A DNA stretch of 64,000 bases. Origin: Micromonospora sp. CP22 (GTDB lineage: Bacteria > Actinomycetota > Actinomycetes > Mycobacteriales > Micromonosporaceae). Where the stretch lies: the NCBI RefSeq assembly GCF_009712475.1, contig NZ_VCJO01000001.1, positions 620,001 through 684,000 of the forward strand, given 5' to 3'. Both the position numbers and the translations under genes were made by a program. Shown one piece after another: positions 1 to 7,378 of this stretch. The stretch's first letter is position 1. Every line of letters begins with the position of its first letter. The notes under the pieces are model-generated. The model had not been told where the DNA came from. It did not search any database and was given only the letters and a program-made list of their open reading frames with translations.

Positions 1-204
1 AAGGTTCCCGCGTACGTGGTCTTCACCGACGCGACGCTCGTGGCCCTGGCCGAACGGAGGCCGGGCCGGGCCGAGGAACTGGTCGCCATCGCCGGCATCG
101 GGCCGCGCAAGCTCGGCCTGTACGGGGAGGCGGTGCTGGCGTTGGTGGGGGGCGCGGCGGTCGACGAAATCTGCCCACAGAAAAGTTCTGAATCTGACCG
201 TTAA
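1..204 (+). CDS. uvrD2: ATP-dependent DNA helicase UvrD2, C-terminal end (HRDC domain), partial
   Basis: Only the last 67 codons are in the window; the gene is cut by the left edge and ends at TAA 202-204. The peptide contains an HRDC-type core (ALAERRPGRAEELVAIAGIG followed by PRKLGLYGE), a helical nucleic-acid-binding domain found at the C-terminus of actinobacterial UvrD2 helicases and of RecQ. UvrD2 is an SF1 3'-5' helicase involved in DNA repair. The identity rests on the HRDC fragment plus the neighbour: uvrD2 lies directly upstream of whiB7 in Mycobacterium and relatives. Another HRDC protein (RecQ-like) cannot be excluded from this fragment. The stop codon overlaps the AT-rich element of the whiB7 promoter. 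Confidence 0.8.
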   Translation, partial: KVPAYVVFTDATLVALAERRPGRAEELVAIAGIGPRKLGLYGEAVLALVGGAAVDEICPQKSSESDR

Positions 205-239
205 TTCGTTTGCCCTCGCCCCGCAAGCAGGCATAGCCT
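201..239 (+). promoter_or_regulatory. whiB7 promoter with AT-rich WhiB7 motif
   Basis: An AT-rich stretch TTAATT (201-206) lies 3 bp upstream of a -35 hexamer TTGCCC (210-215), and a -10 TAGCCT (234-239) follows after 18 bp. WhiB7 is known to bind SigA and an AT-rich patch just upstream of the -35, and it activates its own gene. This arrangement fits an autoregulated promoter, with transcription starting near 246 and a 5' leader of about 500 nt. The assignment is by motif and spacing only. Confidence 0.7.
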
Positions 240-330
240 CATGACACACCTCGCAAGGGGGCCCTGTTCGGGCTGCTCACGGGGTTTGTGTCCGGGTCGA
301 CCACGAGTGAACGTCAAGGAGGTGGCACCG

Positions 331-615
331 ATGGAGAGCTACATCTACCAGCGTCCGACGGCGCTGCCCGTTGCCGTCGCTTCGCTGTCGGCTGCCCCGA
401 CGGCCGTCGCTGCGCTGGCGGAAGTCCGGGCCACCACCGTCGCCCCGCGACCGTGGGCTCCGCAGGTGCACCGGGCCGAGATTCAGGCCGAGCTGACTCT
501 CGCACCGACTGCGAACGGGCTCCAGGGGAGCAGTGTCTTCACGGGCAAGGGCGTCGATGGCGTCAACAAGCGGATGGACGTCCGCGGTGTTCCACCTCGA
601 GGTAGACCGGTCTGA
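331..615 (+). CDS. whiB7 leader uORF (94 aa)
   Basis: ATG 331 follows a perfect AAGGAGG (316-322) at 8 nt. It encodes 94 residues starting MESYIYQRP, rich in Ala, Val, Pro and Thr, with no recognisable domain. Third codon positions are strongly G/C through most of the frame, as in real genes here, but become relaxed in the last ~10 codons, where the RNA must also form a hairpin. The stop codon (613-615) lies inside the antiterminator hairpin at 595-641. Its likely role is as a translation sensor: ribosomes finishing it favour the terminator, while ribosomes stalled upstream by antibiotics favour read-through into whiB7. It is longer than the short mycobacterial whiB7 uORFs I recall. The peptide itself may have no function. 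Confidence 0.75.
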   Translation: MESYIYQRPTALPVAVASLSAAPTAVAALAEVRATTVAPRPWAPQVHRAEIQAELTLAPTANGLQGSSVFTGKGVDGVNKRMDVRGVPPRGRPV

Positions 616-641
616 TCACAGACCACCGGCTCACCTCGAGG
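595..641 (+). promoter_or_regulatory. whiB7 antiterminator hairpin
   Basis: CCTCGAGGT (595-603) pairs perfectly with ACCTCGAGG (633-641), and GGTCTG pairs with CAGACC inside it. The 3' arm overlaps the first four bases of the terminator stem (638-641), so the two structures exclude each other. The uORF stop codon sits in the upper part of this hairpin. Confidence 0.7.
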
Positions 642-682
642 CCGCGGAACCCGCATACCGGGATCCGCGGCCTCAGTTTTTT
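638..682 (+). terminator. whiB7 leader attenuator (intrinsic terminator)
   Basis: GAGGCCGCGG (638-647) pairs with CCGCGGCCTC (665-674), followed by AG and six T residues (677-682). This is a textbook intrinsic terminator about 65 nt before the whiB7 start codon, so it must be bypassed for whiB7 to be expressed. Confidence 0.85.
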
Positions 683-746
683 GCACCGCCGAAGTTCGTC
701 AACAGCGATCCACGGGGGATCGCAGTGAGAGAGAGGTGACCGGGCG

Positions 747-1112
747 ATGAGTCTGGCGTTGGCCCCGCTCGACGTGAGCGTCGAGGTGGAGGCGAACCTG
801 CCCTGCCGGAAGTTCGACCCCGACCTGTGGTTCTCCGACTCGCCCACCGAGCTGGAACTGGCCAAGTCGCTCTGCGGGGACTGCCCGCTGCGCGTCGAGT
901 GCCTGGCCGGCGCGGTCGAGCGAGCCGAGCCGTGGGGCGTCTGGGGCGGCGAGATCTTCGAGCGTGGCGCGGTCGTTCCGCGCAAGCGGCCCCGTGGCCG
1001 CCCGCGCAAGGAGGACCTTGCCCGAGACGCCGAGTTGCGGGTCGAGGCGGAGGCACGACTGGCGGCCAATGGCCTCGCCACGTCGCGCAACGCGGTCCGG
1101 CTGGCTGCCTGA
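747..1112 (+). CDS. whiB7: WhiB7 iron-sulfur transcriptional activator of antibiotic resistance
   Basis: A 121-aa WhiB protein. Four cysteines for a [4Fe-4S] cluster are at 20, 43, 46 and 52, with the C-x2-C-x5-C spacing; the WhiB7-type turn EPWGVWGGE is at 61-69. The AT-hook RPRGRPRK at 81-88 is the hallmark that separates WhiB7 from other WhiB proteins. It binds SigA and AT-rich DNA upstream of -35 boxes and switches on intrinsic resistance genes after ribosome-targeting antibiotics. It lies downstream of uvrD2 and behind its own long attenuated leader. A GAGAGAGAGG purine run precedes the ATG. Confidence 0.95.
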   Translation: MSLALAPLDVSVEVEANLPCRKFDPDLWFSDSPTELELAKSLCGDCPLRVECLAGAVERAEPWGVWGGEIFERGAVVPRKRPRGRPRKEDLARDAELRVEAEARLAANGLATSRNAVRLAA

Positions 1113-1200
1113 CATGTTCCCGATTCGGATCAACCCCGCCGGTGTCGTACCGGCCGAGAGAAAGCTGACCACGATGCTGTCCCTTTCGAACGGAGCCGAC

Positions 1201-1350
1201 ATGTACCTACTTCAAGAAGCGTTGTCCAGGGCTCGAATGCTCCGGCCTCAGGCCGGTCGCAGCACCACGAGCACTGAGGCAACCCGATCCGCCCGTACCG
1301 TCGCCATGGCCGGCCGCGCCCGGTCAGCTCGCGAACTGGGCGTTCTGTAG
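1201..1350 (+). CDS. small conserved hypothetical protein (49 aa)
   Basis: A 49-residue basic protein starting MYLLQEALSRARMLRPQ. ATG 1201 has GGAG 5 nt upstream; an in-frame ATG at 1174 would add nine residues. It lies 88 nt after whiB7 in the same direction and is followed by a strong terminator, so it may share the whiB7 transcript. I recall short proteins with a similar LLQEALSRAR start in other actinobacteria but know no function. There is no membrane segment or signal peptide. The composition is rich in Arg, Ser, Thr and Ala. Confidence 0.6.
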   Translation: MYLLQEALSRARMLRPQAGRSTTSTEATRSARTVAMAGRARSARELGVL

Positions 1351-1364
1351 GACCACACCGCAGA

Positions 1365-1398
1365 CGGCGGGCGGGGACCGATCGGTCCCCGCCCGCCG
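1365..1398. terminator. bidirectional terminator
   Basis: A perfect 34-bp palindrome (17-bp arms, start CGGCGGGCGGGGACC) between the rightward 49-aa gene and the leftward ABC1 gene, positioned to stop both convergent transcripts. There is no T-run, as is common in high-GC actinobacteria. Confidence 0.8.
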
Positions 1399-1412
1399 CA
1401 TTTCGTACCGGG

Positions 1413-2741
1413 TCAGCTGACGGCGGCGAATCCCGGCAGCCAGCGTTCCAGGATGCCTCGATAGGGGGCCTTGGCCTCCAGTTGGCACAGCACCCCGATC
1501 GACCCGAGCGTCACCCGGTGGATGAGCAGGTAGGACGGCGGCAGGTTGAGTTGCCGGCTGAGCTGGTACGCCGGGGAGCGCGGGTTGGCCAGCCGGGTGG
1601 CTTCGGCGCGCAGCCAGGCCCGGGTGAACCGGAACTCGTCGGCGGCGATCGGCTCCAACATCGGACGCAGGAATTCCAGCAGCGCCTGCGCGTCGATCGG
1701 CTCGTCGGTGCTGACGAAACCCTCGGCCCGCAGCCCGGCCACCACCTCGTCGGCATCGCCGCGCAGGGCCAGCCCGGCGATGCGACCGATCGGTTCCGGT
1801 GTGCCCTCCGGCATCCGGGCCACCGCTCCGAAGTCGATGACACCGAGTCGGCCGTCGGGTAGCAGCCGGAAGTTACCCGGATGCGGGTCGGCGTGCAGCA
1901 GCCCGGCCCGGGCGGGCGCGGACAGGTGGAGGGTGGCCATCAGCCGGCCCGCCTCGTCGCGCTGTTCCTCGCTGCCGGACCGGATGATGTCGGCCAGCGG
2001 GGTGCCCGCGATCCATTCGGTGACCAACACCCGGGGTGAGGCGTGGAAGACCTCCGGAATGTAGATCTCCGGGTCGTCGACGTACCCGGTGGCGAAGGCC
2101 CGCTGGGACTCCGCCTCCAACTCGTAGTCCAACTCCTCGGTGATCCGTTCCCGCAGCTCGGCCAGGAGTGGCTTGATGTCCAACCCGGGCTGGATGGCCC
2201 GGAACATGCCGCCCAGCCGGGAGAGCTGTTTGAGGTCGGCGAGCAGGGCATCGCCGGCACCCGGATACTGGATCTTCACGGCGGCGTCGCGTCCGGTGCC
2301 GTCCGGCAGCCGCCACACGGCCCGGTGCACCTGCCCGATGCTGGCCGCCGCAGCCGGGGAGTCGTCGAAGCTGACGAACCGGTCTCGCCAGGCCGGCCCC
2401 AACTGCTCGGCCAGCACCTTGTGCACGCTGGCGGCGGGCAGCGGCGGCGCTGCCTCCTGGAGTTTCGTCAGCGCCTGTCGGTAGGGCGCGGCGATCTCCT
2501 CCGGCAGGGCGGCCTCGAACACCGACAGCGCCTGACCGAACTTCATCGCCCCGCCCTTGAGCTGGCCCAGGACGCTGAACAACTGTTCGGCGGTGCGTTG
2601 CTGGATCTCGGCGGAGATCACGTCGGAGGCGAGCCCGGTGACGCGCTTTCCCATGCCGAGGACGGTCCGGCCGGCGAAGCCGAGCGGCAGAGCGGCGAGC
2701 TTGGCGGTCCGGGACACGGCCCGGCGCGGGATGTCGGTCAC
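1413..2741 (-). CDS. ABC1/UbiB-family atypical kinase-like protein
   Basis: A 442-aa member of the ABC1 (UbiB/ADCK) family, not an ABC transporter despite frequent mislabelling. Visible motifs are the family's KxGQ signature (MKFGQALS), the nucleotide-binding lysine region AAVKIQYPG, the catalytic loop HADPHPGNF and the DFGAV metal-binding motif. Homologues support quinone or lipid metabolism through ATP-dependent activity; the substrate here is unknown. GTG 2741 was chosen because the family alignment begins there and an upstream GTG would overlap the next gene. It probably forms an operon with the ThiF-like gene 68 nt upstream. It corresponds to M. tuberculosis Rv3197, next to whiB7. Confidence 0.85.
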   Translation of the reverse strand: MTDIPRRAVSRTAKLAALPLGFAGRTVLGMGKRVTGLASDVISAEIQQRTAEQLFSVLGQLKGGAMKFGQALSVFEAALPEEIAAPYRQALTKLQEAAPPLPAASVHKVLAEQLGPAWRDRFVSFDDSPAAAASIGQVHRAVWRLPDGTGRDAAVKIQYPGAGDALLADLKQLSRLGGMFRAIQPGLDIKPLLAELRERITEELDYELEAESQRAFATGYVDDPEIYIPEVFHASPRVLVTEWIAGTPLADIIRSGSEEQRDEAGRLMATLHLSAPARAGLLHADPHPGNFRLLPDGRLGVIDFGAVARMPEGTPEPIGRIAGLALRGDADEVVAGLRAEGFVSTDEPIDAQALLEFLRPMLEPIAADEFRFTRAWLRAEATRLANPRSPAYQLSRQLNLPPSYLLIHRVTLGSIGVLCQLEAKAPYRGILERWLPGFAAVS

Positions 2742-2809
2742 TTGGTCATTGTTACCGACTCGGCCAGCCCATTGCTGCCGTGCAGCCGCACCCGCCGCCG
2801 GTGCGGTCG

Positions 2810-3856
2810 TCAACCGCCACATCGGCAGCGCGGATGTGGCGGCCAGTAGCGTCGCCGCAGGCTGCCGGCAGCCACCACCTCGACAGACCCGCCGAGGGTC
2901 TCGGGAGTGCCTCCGTCGAGCTGGCTCAGCGCCTCGCCGACGGCGTACCCGGTCGCGGTCAGCAGGAGACTTGCGGCGCAGGCCGCAGCGGGTTGGGCAC
3001 CGGCGAGTTGCGCGGCGAGCGCCGGCCAGCCCGGATCCCGGTCGGCCCGGTGCAGGTCGAGGCAGTGCAGGCAGGGGCCGACCGGCGGGCGGACCAGGGG
3101 CCCGATCGTCGGGACACCCTCCCGGACGTCCACCAACAGGTGCGGTTGTCTCCGTTGCGCGTGGCCGGCGGCCAGCAGCGCGGCAGGCCGGTCGGTGCCG
3201 AGCTGCACGACCAGGTCGGGTCGTGGTCGGCGGAGTGGACCGGTGCCGGTGCCCGGAGCGGCCCGCTGGATCGCCGCTCGGGCCGCGCCGTCGAGTGGCC
3301 GCCCGACCTCGGTCGCGGGAATGCCGGTGCCGACGAGGTCGATGGGGCGAACCGATCCGGGCAGGTCCGGATGAACGTGACCGACACCCGCCTGGGCGAG
3401 CGCGACCGCGATGGCGGGGCCGAGCGGGCCGCTGCCGGTGATGGTCACCCGGGCGGCCAGGCGGCGTCGGAGCACCTGGGCGGGGGTGCCCGGCAACCGG
3501 GCGGTGGTCAGCGCCAACGCGTCGGCCTCGGCCCGCAGCCGGGTCCGTCGTGCTCCGGTGAGATCCCGGGGTAGGAGGGTGTGCGCGGGCACCACCAGGC
3601 CGGCGGCGCGGAGGGCGTCGAGCAGGGCGCGGGCGAGTTCCGGGCGCACTGTCGTCCCGGTCAGCACCTGCCGCTCGCTGTGGGCGCCGTCGAGCAGGTC
3701 GAGCAGCCGGGCCGCTCGGGGGTCGGCCACTTCGACCAGAACCGCACGCTCTCGGCCGAGGCCGAGCTGGAGGGTGTGCCGGTCACGCCAGAGGCGGGTC
3801 AGCCCGGGTAGCAACCGGGGGCGGGGAGACGGCGGGCTCTGGATGGATCGCGTCAT
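2810..3856 (-). CDS. orphan ThiF/E1-like protein (cyclodehydratase-type)
   Basis: 348 aa. The N-terminal ~130 residues look like the leader-binding region of TOMM cyclodehydratase partners. A central Rossmann-like stretch VTITGSGPLGPAIAVALAQA resembles the nucleotide site of ThiF/MoeB adenylating enzymes. A CLHC motif and a terminal CRCGG could form a split four-cysteine zinc site. Databases often call such proteins 'TOMM precursor leader peptide-binding', but no YcaO, dehydrogenase or precursor peptide is nearby, so a natural-product role is unsupported. ATG 3856 was chosen over GTG 3904, which would read through a DnaA box. It lies upstream of the ABC1-kinase gene in the same direction. Confidence 0.65.
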   Translation of the reverse strand: MTRSIQSPPSPRPRLLPGLTRLWRDRHTLQLGLGRERAVLVEVADPRAARLLDLLDGAHSERQVLTGTTVRPELARALLDALRAAGLVVPAHTLLPRDLTGARRTRLRAEADALALTTARLPGTPAQVLRRRLAARVTITGSGPLGPAIAVALAQAGVGHVHPDLPGSVRPIDLVGTGIPATEVGRPLDGAARAAIQRAAPGTGTGPLRRPRPDLVVQLGTDRPAALLAAGHAQRRQPHLLVDVREGVPTIGPLVRPPVGPCLHCLDLHRADRDPGWPALAAQLAGAQPAAACAASLLLTATGYAVGEALSQLDGGTPETLGGSVEVVAAGSLRRRYWPPHPRCRCGG

Positions 3857-3896
3857 GGGCACGAATAGTGACCGCGTCCATGCTTTCCGTGGATCG

Positions 3897-3958
3897 TTGT
3901 CCACAGGTGGCCAGCCTTAGATCCAGGGCTGTCCACAGGATTCGGCGAGTTATCCACA
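3897..3958 (+). promoter_or_regulatory. cluster of three DnaA boxes
   Basis: Three direct copies of the DnaA-box motif: TTGTCCACA (3897-3905), CTGTCCACA (3929-3937) and TTATCCACA (3950-3958). All have the same orientation, with starts 32 and 21 bp apart. The third is the perfect E. coli consensus and the first is the preferred actinobacterial form. They fill the space upstream of the ThiF-like gene, with no dnaA or dnaN in the window. Possible roles are DnaA control of that promoter or titration of DnaA. Confidence 0.7.
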
Positions 3959-4004
3959 ACCCGCGAGTAGCGGAGTCGGCGGTCCGACAGTAATCACGCG
4001 CGTC

Positions 4005-4034
4005 GACGGGGGTGGCGTTGTCGCCACCCCCGTC
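4005..4034 (-). terminator. terminator after the DUF5679 gene
   Basis: A perfect 13-bp stem (GACGGGGGTGGCG at 4005-4017 with its complement at 4022-4034) and a 4-nt loop, 13 bp beyond the DUF5679 stop codon. There is no T-run. Confidence 0.7.
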
Positions 4035-4047
4035 CGGTACGCGTAGG

Positions 4048-4215
4048 TCAGACCTTTGCCTTGCCCAGGATGCGGTTCACTGTTGTGCCACATACCGGAC
4101 ACTTGCCCTTGGCCATGTTCATGCCGGTCTTCGAGACCTCGACGCGGCCCTCGAAGTCCCGCTTCTCCTTGCACTTGACGCAGTAACCGTTGTAGGTCTG
4201 GGCCTGGTCGGCCAC
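4048..4215 (-). CDS. DUF5679 small zinc-ribbon protein (55 aa)
   Basis: A 55-aa protein with two CxxC-type knuckles, YCVKCKEKRDF and KCPVCGTT, in a compact zinc-ribbon layout. The sequence, including GRVEVSKTGMNMAKGKCPVC and a basic NRILGKAKV tail, is typical of the actinobacterial DUF5679 family, for which I know no defined function. GTG 4215 has AGGAGG (4223-4228 on this strand) at the right distance. It is monocistronic, with its own terminator and an upstream palindrome. The basic tail and zinc ribbon suggest nucleic-acid or ribosome binding, but this is inference. Confidence 0.9.
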   Translation of the reverse strand: MADQAQTYNGYCVKCKEKRDFEGRVEVSKTGMNMAKGKCPVCGTTVNRILGKAKV

Positions 4216-4307
4216 GGTGTGCCCTCCTCGTGTCGTCCACCGGTCGATAAACGGCCCGGTGGGTCTCCCGGTGGCGGTCGCTCAGAGCGCCCGGCGCCGG
4301 GTCCTGT

Positions 4308-4333
4308 CCAGTGACCACCTACGTGGCCACTGG
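4308..4333. promoter_or_regulatory. 26-bp inverted repeat in a 538-bp gene-free stretch
   Basis: CCAGTGACCAC and GTGGCCACTGG flank a 4-nt loop, with one mismatch. It lies 92 bp upstream of the DUF5679 start and could be an operator or a leader hairpin. The rest of 4216-4753 is somewhat AT-richer than the surrounding genes and shows no credible gene or other motif that I can support; it must hold the promoters of the DUF5679 gene and of the metallopeptidase at 4754. Confidence 0.4.
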
Positions 4334-4753
4334 TTGGCGGACCCTACCCAGGTGTGGGTGGTTCCATGTCAGCTGCGCTTTGCCACTGTGAGCAAGGCGA
4401 CGTCGAGAGTGTGCACGCCCAATTGGGTCAGATCAGTCAGTTTGGCGGGGACACGCCGACCGGTATCCCGCAATTGCGCTGGTGGTGCCGCTGCGACCGG
4501 GTTGAGGACCCCGAATCGGGGCCCATCGTGATGATCACTTACCGTGGTGGGTGGTCCCGGTGTGACGCCTCGCCGGCCACCACGAAGGGTGACCGTGACG
4601 GACCGTACCGCTTCTGGGCAGAAATTTTTCGGGACTCCTGGCGACCAATCCCCATTTTCCGGGCGCGTGTCGGGGAGTTGACCCTTGCGGAGCCCTGGTC
4701 ACAACGCATTAGCTTGCCAACGTGACAGCAAACCGAGGCTGCGCGGTCCACTG

Positions 4754-5275
4754 ATGGCTGGGCCGCGGAAGCCGGTCGTCGAGGTACGGCGCAGCCAGCG
4801 TCGGCGACGCACGGTGTCCGCCTACCGCGACGGGGAGCGGGTCGTCGTCCTCATCCCGGACCAGTTCTCCCGGGCCGAGGAGAGCGAGTGGGTCGACCGG
4901 ATGCTCGCCAGGCTGGCCGCCCGCGAGGGACGCCTGGTCCGCTCCGACGCCGAACTGCTGGCCCGTGCCGGCCGGCTGATCAAGCTCTATCTCGCCGAGT
5001 ACGGCAACCAGGCCCTGCCGGCCAGCGTCCGCTGGGTGAGCAACCAGAACGGCCGGTGGGGCTCCTGCACCCCGGCGGACCGTTCGATCCGGCTGTCGCA
5101 CCGGATCCAGGAGATGCCGGACTGGGTGATCGACTACGTGCTGCTGCACGAACTGGTCCACCTCATCGTGGCCAGTCACAACGCGCAGTTCTGGGCGCTG
5201 GTCGGCAGGTACCCGAAGACCGAACGGGCACGCGGTTACCTGGAGGGCGTGGCGGCCGTGGCCGGCACCCCCTGA
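4754..5275 (+). CDS. YgjP-type (DUF45) metallopeptidase
   Basis: A 173-aa protein of the YgjP/DUF45 family (M48-related gluzincin-like fold). The zinc motif HELVH is visible in LLHELVHLIVASHNAQFW, with the family's extra conserved His and the WGSCTPADRSIRLS strand upstream. There is no signal peptide, so it is cytoplasmic. Its substrate is unknown; family members often sit near restriction or helicase genes. ATG 4754 lacks a clear Shine-Dalgarno; an in-frame TTG at 4685 exists but adds no conserved sequence. The next gene follows 32 nt later with its own -10-like box. Confidence 0.8.
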   Translation: MAGPRKPVVEVRRSQRRRRTVSAYRDGERVVVLIPDQFSRAEESEWVDRMLARLAAREGRLVRSDAELLARAGRLIKLYLAEYGNQALPASVRWVSNQNGRWGSCTPADRSIRLSHRIQEMPDWVIDYVLLHELVHLIVASHNAQFWALVGRYPKTERARGYLEGVAAVAGTP

Positions 5276-5307
5276 GCGCACCGACGCGACGGCGGTAGGG
5301 TCGGTGG

Positions 5308-5925
5308 ATGGCCCGACGTGTGGTGGTGGCGCTGCTCGCACCGGTCGCCTGGGCACCGCCCGGCGTCGACCCGACAGACTGGCGCACCGCGCTCGCCGAG
5401 GACGTGGTGGACCTGCTCGCCATGCTCAACGAGGTGGATACGGCGGTGGCGGTCACCCGGGCGGACCGCTGGCTGGCCGATGCGGTGATCTGGCCCCAGA
5501 CGGCCGTGTACGAGGTGCCCGAGCCGACCCCGAACGCCGTGTTCGCCGCCCTGACCACGACCGACCGCTACGAACAGGTGGCGGTCGTCGCGGGCGACGC
5601 GCCCGACCTGCCCGGACTCACCGTGGGCAAGCTGCTGCGTCCGCTGTCCAGCCGGCCGGTGGCGGTCGCCCCGGCCGAGGGTGGTCTGCCCGGACTGCTC
5701 GGGATGGCGGCCCGGCTGCCCGTACCGTCCTGGCTGCCGCCGCTGGACATGGACGCCACCGTGCCCGCGGCCATCCGGGCAGCGGCTCCTCGCCCCGGCG
5801 ACCTGGCGGTGACGCCCTCCTGGCACCGGCTGCGCGGCCCGGCTGACCTGGCCCGGCTCGATCCGGCGCTGGACGGGTGGGAGCACACCCGGTCGCTGCT
5901 GTCCGGCGCCGATCGCAGCGGCTGA
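5308..5925 (+). CDS. hypothetical protein, possibly DUF2064/nucleotidyltransferase-like
   Basis: 205 aa, no signal peptide or membrane segment. The segment VAVVAGDAPDLPGLTVGKLL resembles the core of DUF2064 and MobA-like glycosyl/nucleotidyltransferase folds, where GxDAPxLP binds metal and nucleotide; this is a weak similarity judged by eye. A TAGGGT box at 5296-5301 ends exactly 6 nt before ATG 5308, so the message is probably leaderless. It ends 39 bp before the stop of the convergent DUF2342 gene. Confidence 0.55.
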   Translation: MARRVVVALLAPVAWAPPGVDPTDWRTALAEDVVDLLAMLNEVDTAVAVTRADRWLADAVIWPQTAVYEVPEPTPNAVFAALTTTDRYEQVAVVAGDAPDLPGLTVGKLLRPLSSRPVAVAPAEGGLPGLLGMAARLPVPSWLPPLDMDATVPAAIRAAAPRPGDLAVTPSWHRLRGPADLARLDPALDGWEHTRSLLSGADRSG

Positions 5926-5964
5926 CGCCGTCACGCCGGCAGCGTGACGGCGACCAGCCGGTGG

Positions 5965-7263
5965 TCAGGGACGGTCCTCGCCGTCCTCGGTGTCGTCGCG
6001 GCGGTCCCGCTCGCCCGGGGCCTTCTCCTCGGGGCCGCCCGGCGCGGAGAAGTCGAAGCTCTCCAACTCGGCCATCAGATCCGTGTCCGCCATGGCGAAG
6101 GCCACCGGGTCGGCGAAATCGTCGTCGGAGGGAAGCAGGTCGGGGTGGCCCCACAGCGCGTCCCGCCCGGCGATTCCCCGGTGCTCGGTGAGCGCCGCCC
6201 AGAGCGCCGCGGCCTCGCGCAGCCGACGGGGCCGCAACTCCAGCCCGACCAGGGCCGCGAAGGTCTGCTCGGCCGGTCCGCCGGCCGCCCGGCGGCGACG
6301 GAACGCCTCGCCCAGCGCCACGACGTTCGGCAGCCGCCCGGCCGCCGCGCCGTCGACCACGTGGCAGACCCAACCCTCCACCAGGGCGAGGGCGGTTTCC
6401 AGGCGGGCCAGCGACGCCTTCTGCGTCGGGCTGTCCTCCGGAGTGAAGATGCCCTCCAGAGCGATCGCCTGCATCGACTCCGGGTCGGTCGGGTCGACCC
6501 GGCCCATCGCCTCCTCGATCGCCTCCCGGTTCACCCGGATGCCTGCGGCGTACGTCTCGACGGCGTTGAGGACGTGCCCGCGCAGCCACGGAACGTGCTC
6601 GAAGAGTCGCTGGTGCGCCGCCTCGCGGAGGGCCACGTAGAGGCGGACCTCGTCCTCGGGCAGCTCCAGGCCCTCGCCGTACGCCTTGATGTTGGCCGGG
6701 ATGAGTGCGGCCGTGCCGGCCGGTCCGAGCGGCAGGCCGATGTCGCCGGCCGAGAGCACCTCCGCGGCGAGTGACCCGAGTGCCTGGCCGAGTTGGCCAC
6801 CGAAGAGCGCGCCACCGAGGGTGGCCACCATCGACTGCATCGGGCCGAGCTGGGCTCGGGCCTCCGGTGGGACCAGGTCGCCCATCGCGCCGACCATCCG
6901 GCTGGCCACCGGATCACACAGTTTGCGCCAGACGTCCAGCGTCTTGAAGATCCACTCGTTGCGGTTCCAGGACACCGTGGCGCGGATGCCCGAGGGCAGC
7001 GCGGAGGCTGGCTCCAGCCAGAGGTCGGCGATGCGCAGGGCCTCCTCGACCGCGTGACGCTCGTGGGGCGAGACCGCCGGGTCGCCCGCACCGGCGAGCT
7101 GACTGGCCGCCACCTGACGGGCCAGGTCCCAGTTGACCGGCCCGCTGCCCGACGCGGAGAGCAGGTGCTGCAACTGCGACATGAACTGCTGCATCTGCGC
7201 GGGGTCGTTGGGGTCGGGCGGCTGCCCACCCGGTAGCGCGAAACCGAACGGAATATCAGGCAC
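5965..7263 (-). CDS. DUF2342 zinc-dependent metalloprotease-like protein
   Basis: A 432-aa member of the DUF2342 (zincin_2) family, orthologue by position of M. tuberculosis Rv3195. Visible features are an N-terminal Pro/Asp/Gln-rich segment (PPDPNDPAQMQQFMSQLQ), a central helical region with small-residue repeats around GGALFGGQLGQALGSLAA, and the presumed zinc-site helix LREAAHQRLFEHVPWL. The C-terminal 40 residues are highly acidic and charged. The family is often annotated as coenzyme-F420-associated hydrolase or metalloprotease, with little experimental support. GTG 7263 gives the family's normal start VPDIPFGF. It is divergent from the PDZ/Lon-like gene across 115 bp. Confidence 0.85.
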   Translation of the reverse strand: MPDIPFGFALPGGQPPDPNDPAQMQQFMSQLQHLLSASGSGPVNWDLARQVAASQLAGAGDPAVSPHERHAVEEALRIADLWLEPASALPSGIRATVSWNRNEWIFKTLDVWRKLCDPVASRMVGAMGDLVPPEARAQLGPMQSMVATLGGALFGGQLGQALGSLAAEVLSAGDIGLPLGPAGTAALIPANIKAYGEGLELPEDEVRLYVALREAAHQRLFEHVPWLRGHVLNAVETYAAGIRVNREAIEEAMGRVDPTDPESMQAIALEGIFTPEDSPTQKASLARLETALALVEGWVCHVVDGAAAGRLPNVVALGEAFRRRRAAGGPAEQTFAALVGLELRPRRLREAAALWAALTEHRGIAGRDALWGHPDLLPSDDDFADPVAFAMADTDLMAELESFDFSAPGGPEEKAPGERDRRDDTEDGEDRP

Positions 7264-7378
7264 GACGTCTACGGTACGCGCGTGACGCCCGAGGTCGCCG
7301 CCACCGTGGTTGCGCTGAGGGCGAAGTCGTGCGTCGTGCCGACCGGGAGCCGTGGCCGGGATCGGTACGCTCTGCCGC

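Noticed and set aside
1413..2741. ABC1 gene as an ABC transporter ATPase
   Set aside because: It has kinase-like KxGQ, HADPHPGN and DFG motifs and no Walker A or ABC signature.
2810..3856. ThiF-like gene as part of a thiazole/oxazole peptide cluster
   Set aside because: No YcaO protein, dehydrogenase or precursor peptide in the vicinity; the operon partner is an ABC1 kinase-like protein.
3897..3958. DnaA boxes as the chromosomal origin
   Set aside because: Only three boxes, no AT-rich unwinding element, and no dnaA or dnaN nearby.
4354..4725. 123-codon plus frame before the metallopeptidase
   Set aside because: Third-position G/C is much lower than in neighbouring genes, no ribosome site and no recognisable domain; better read as promoter region.
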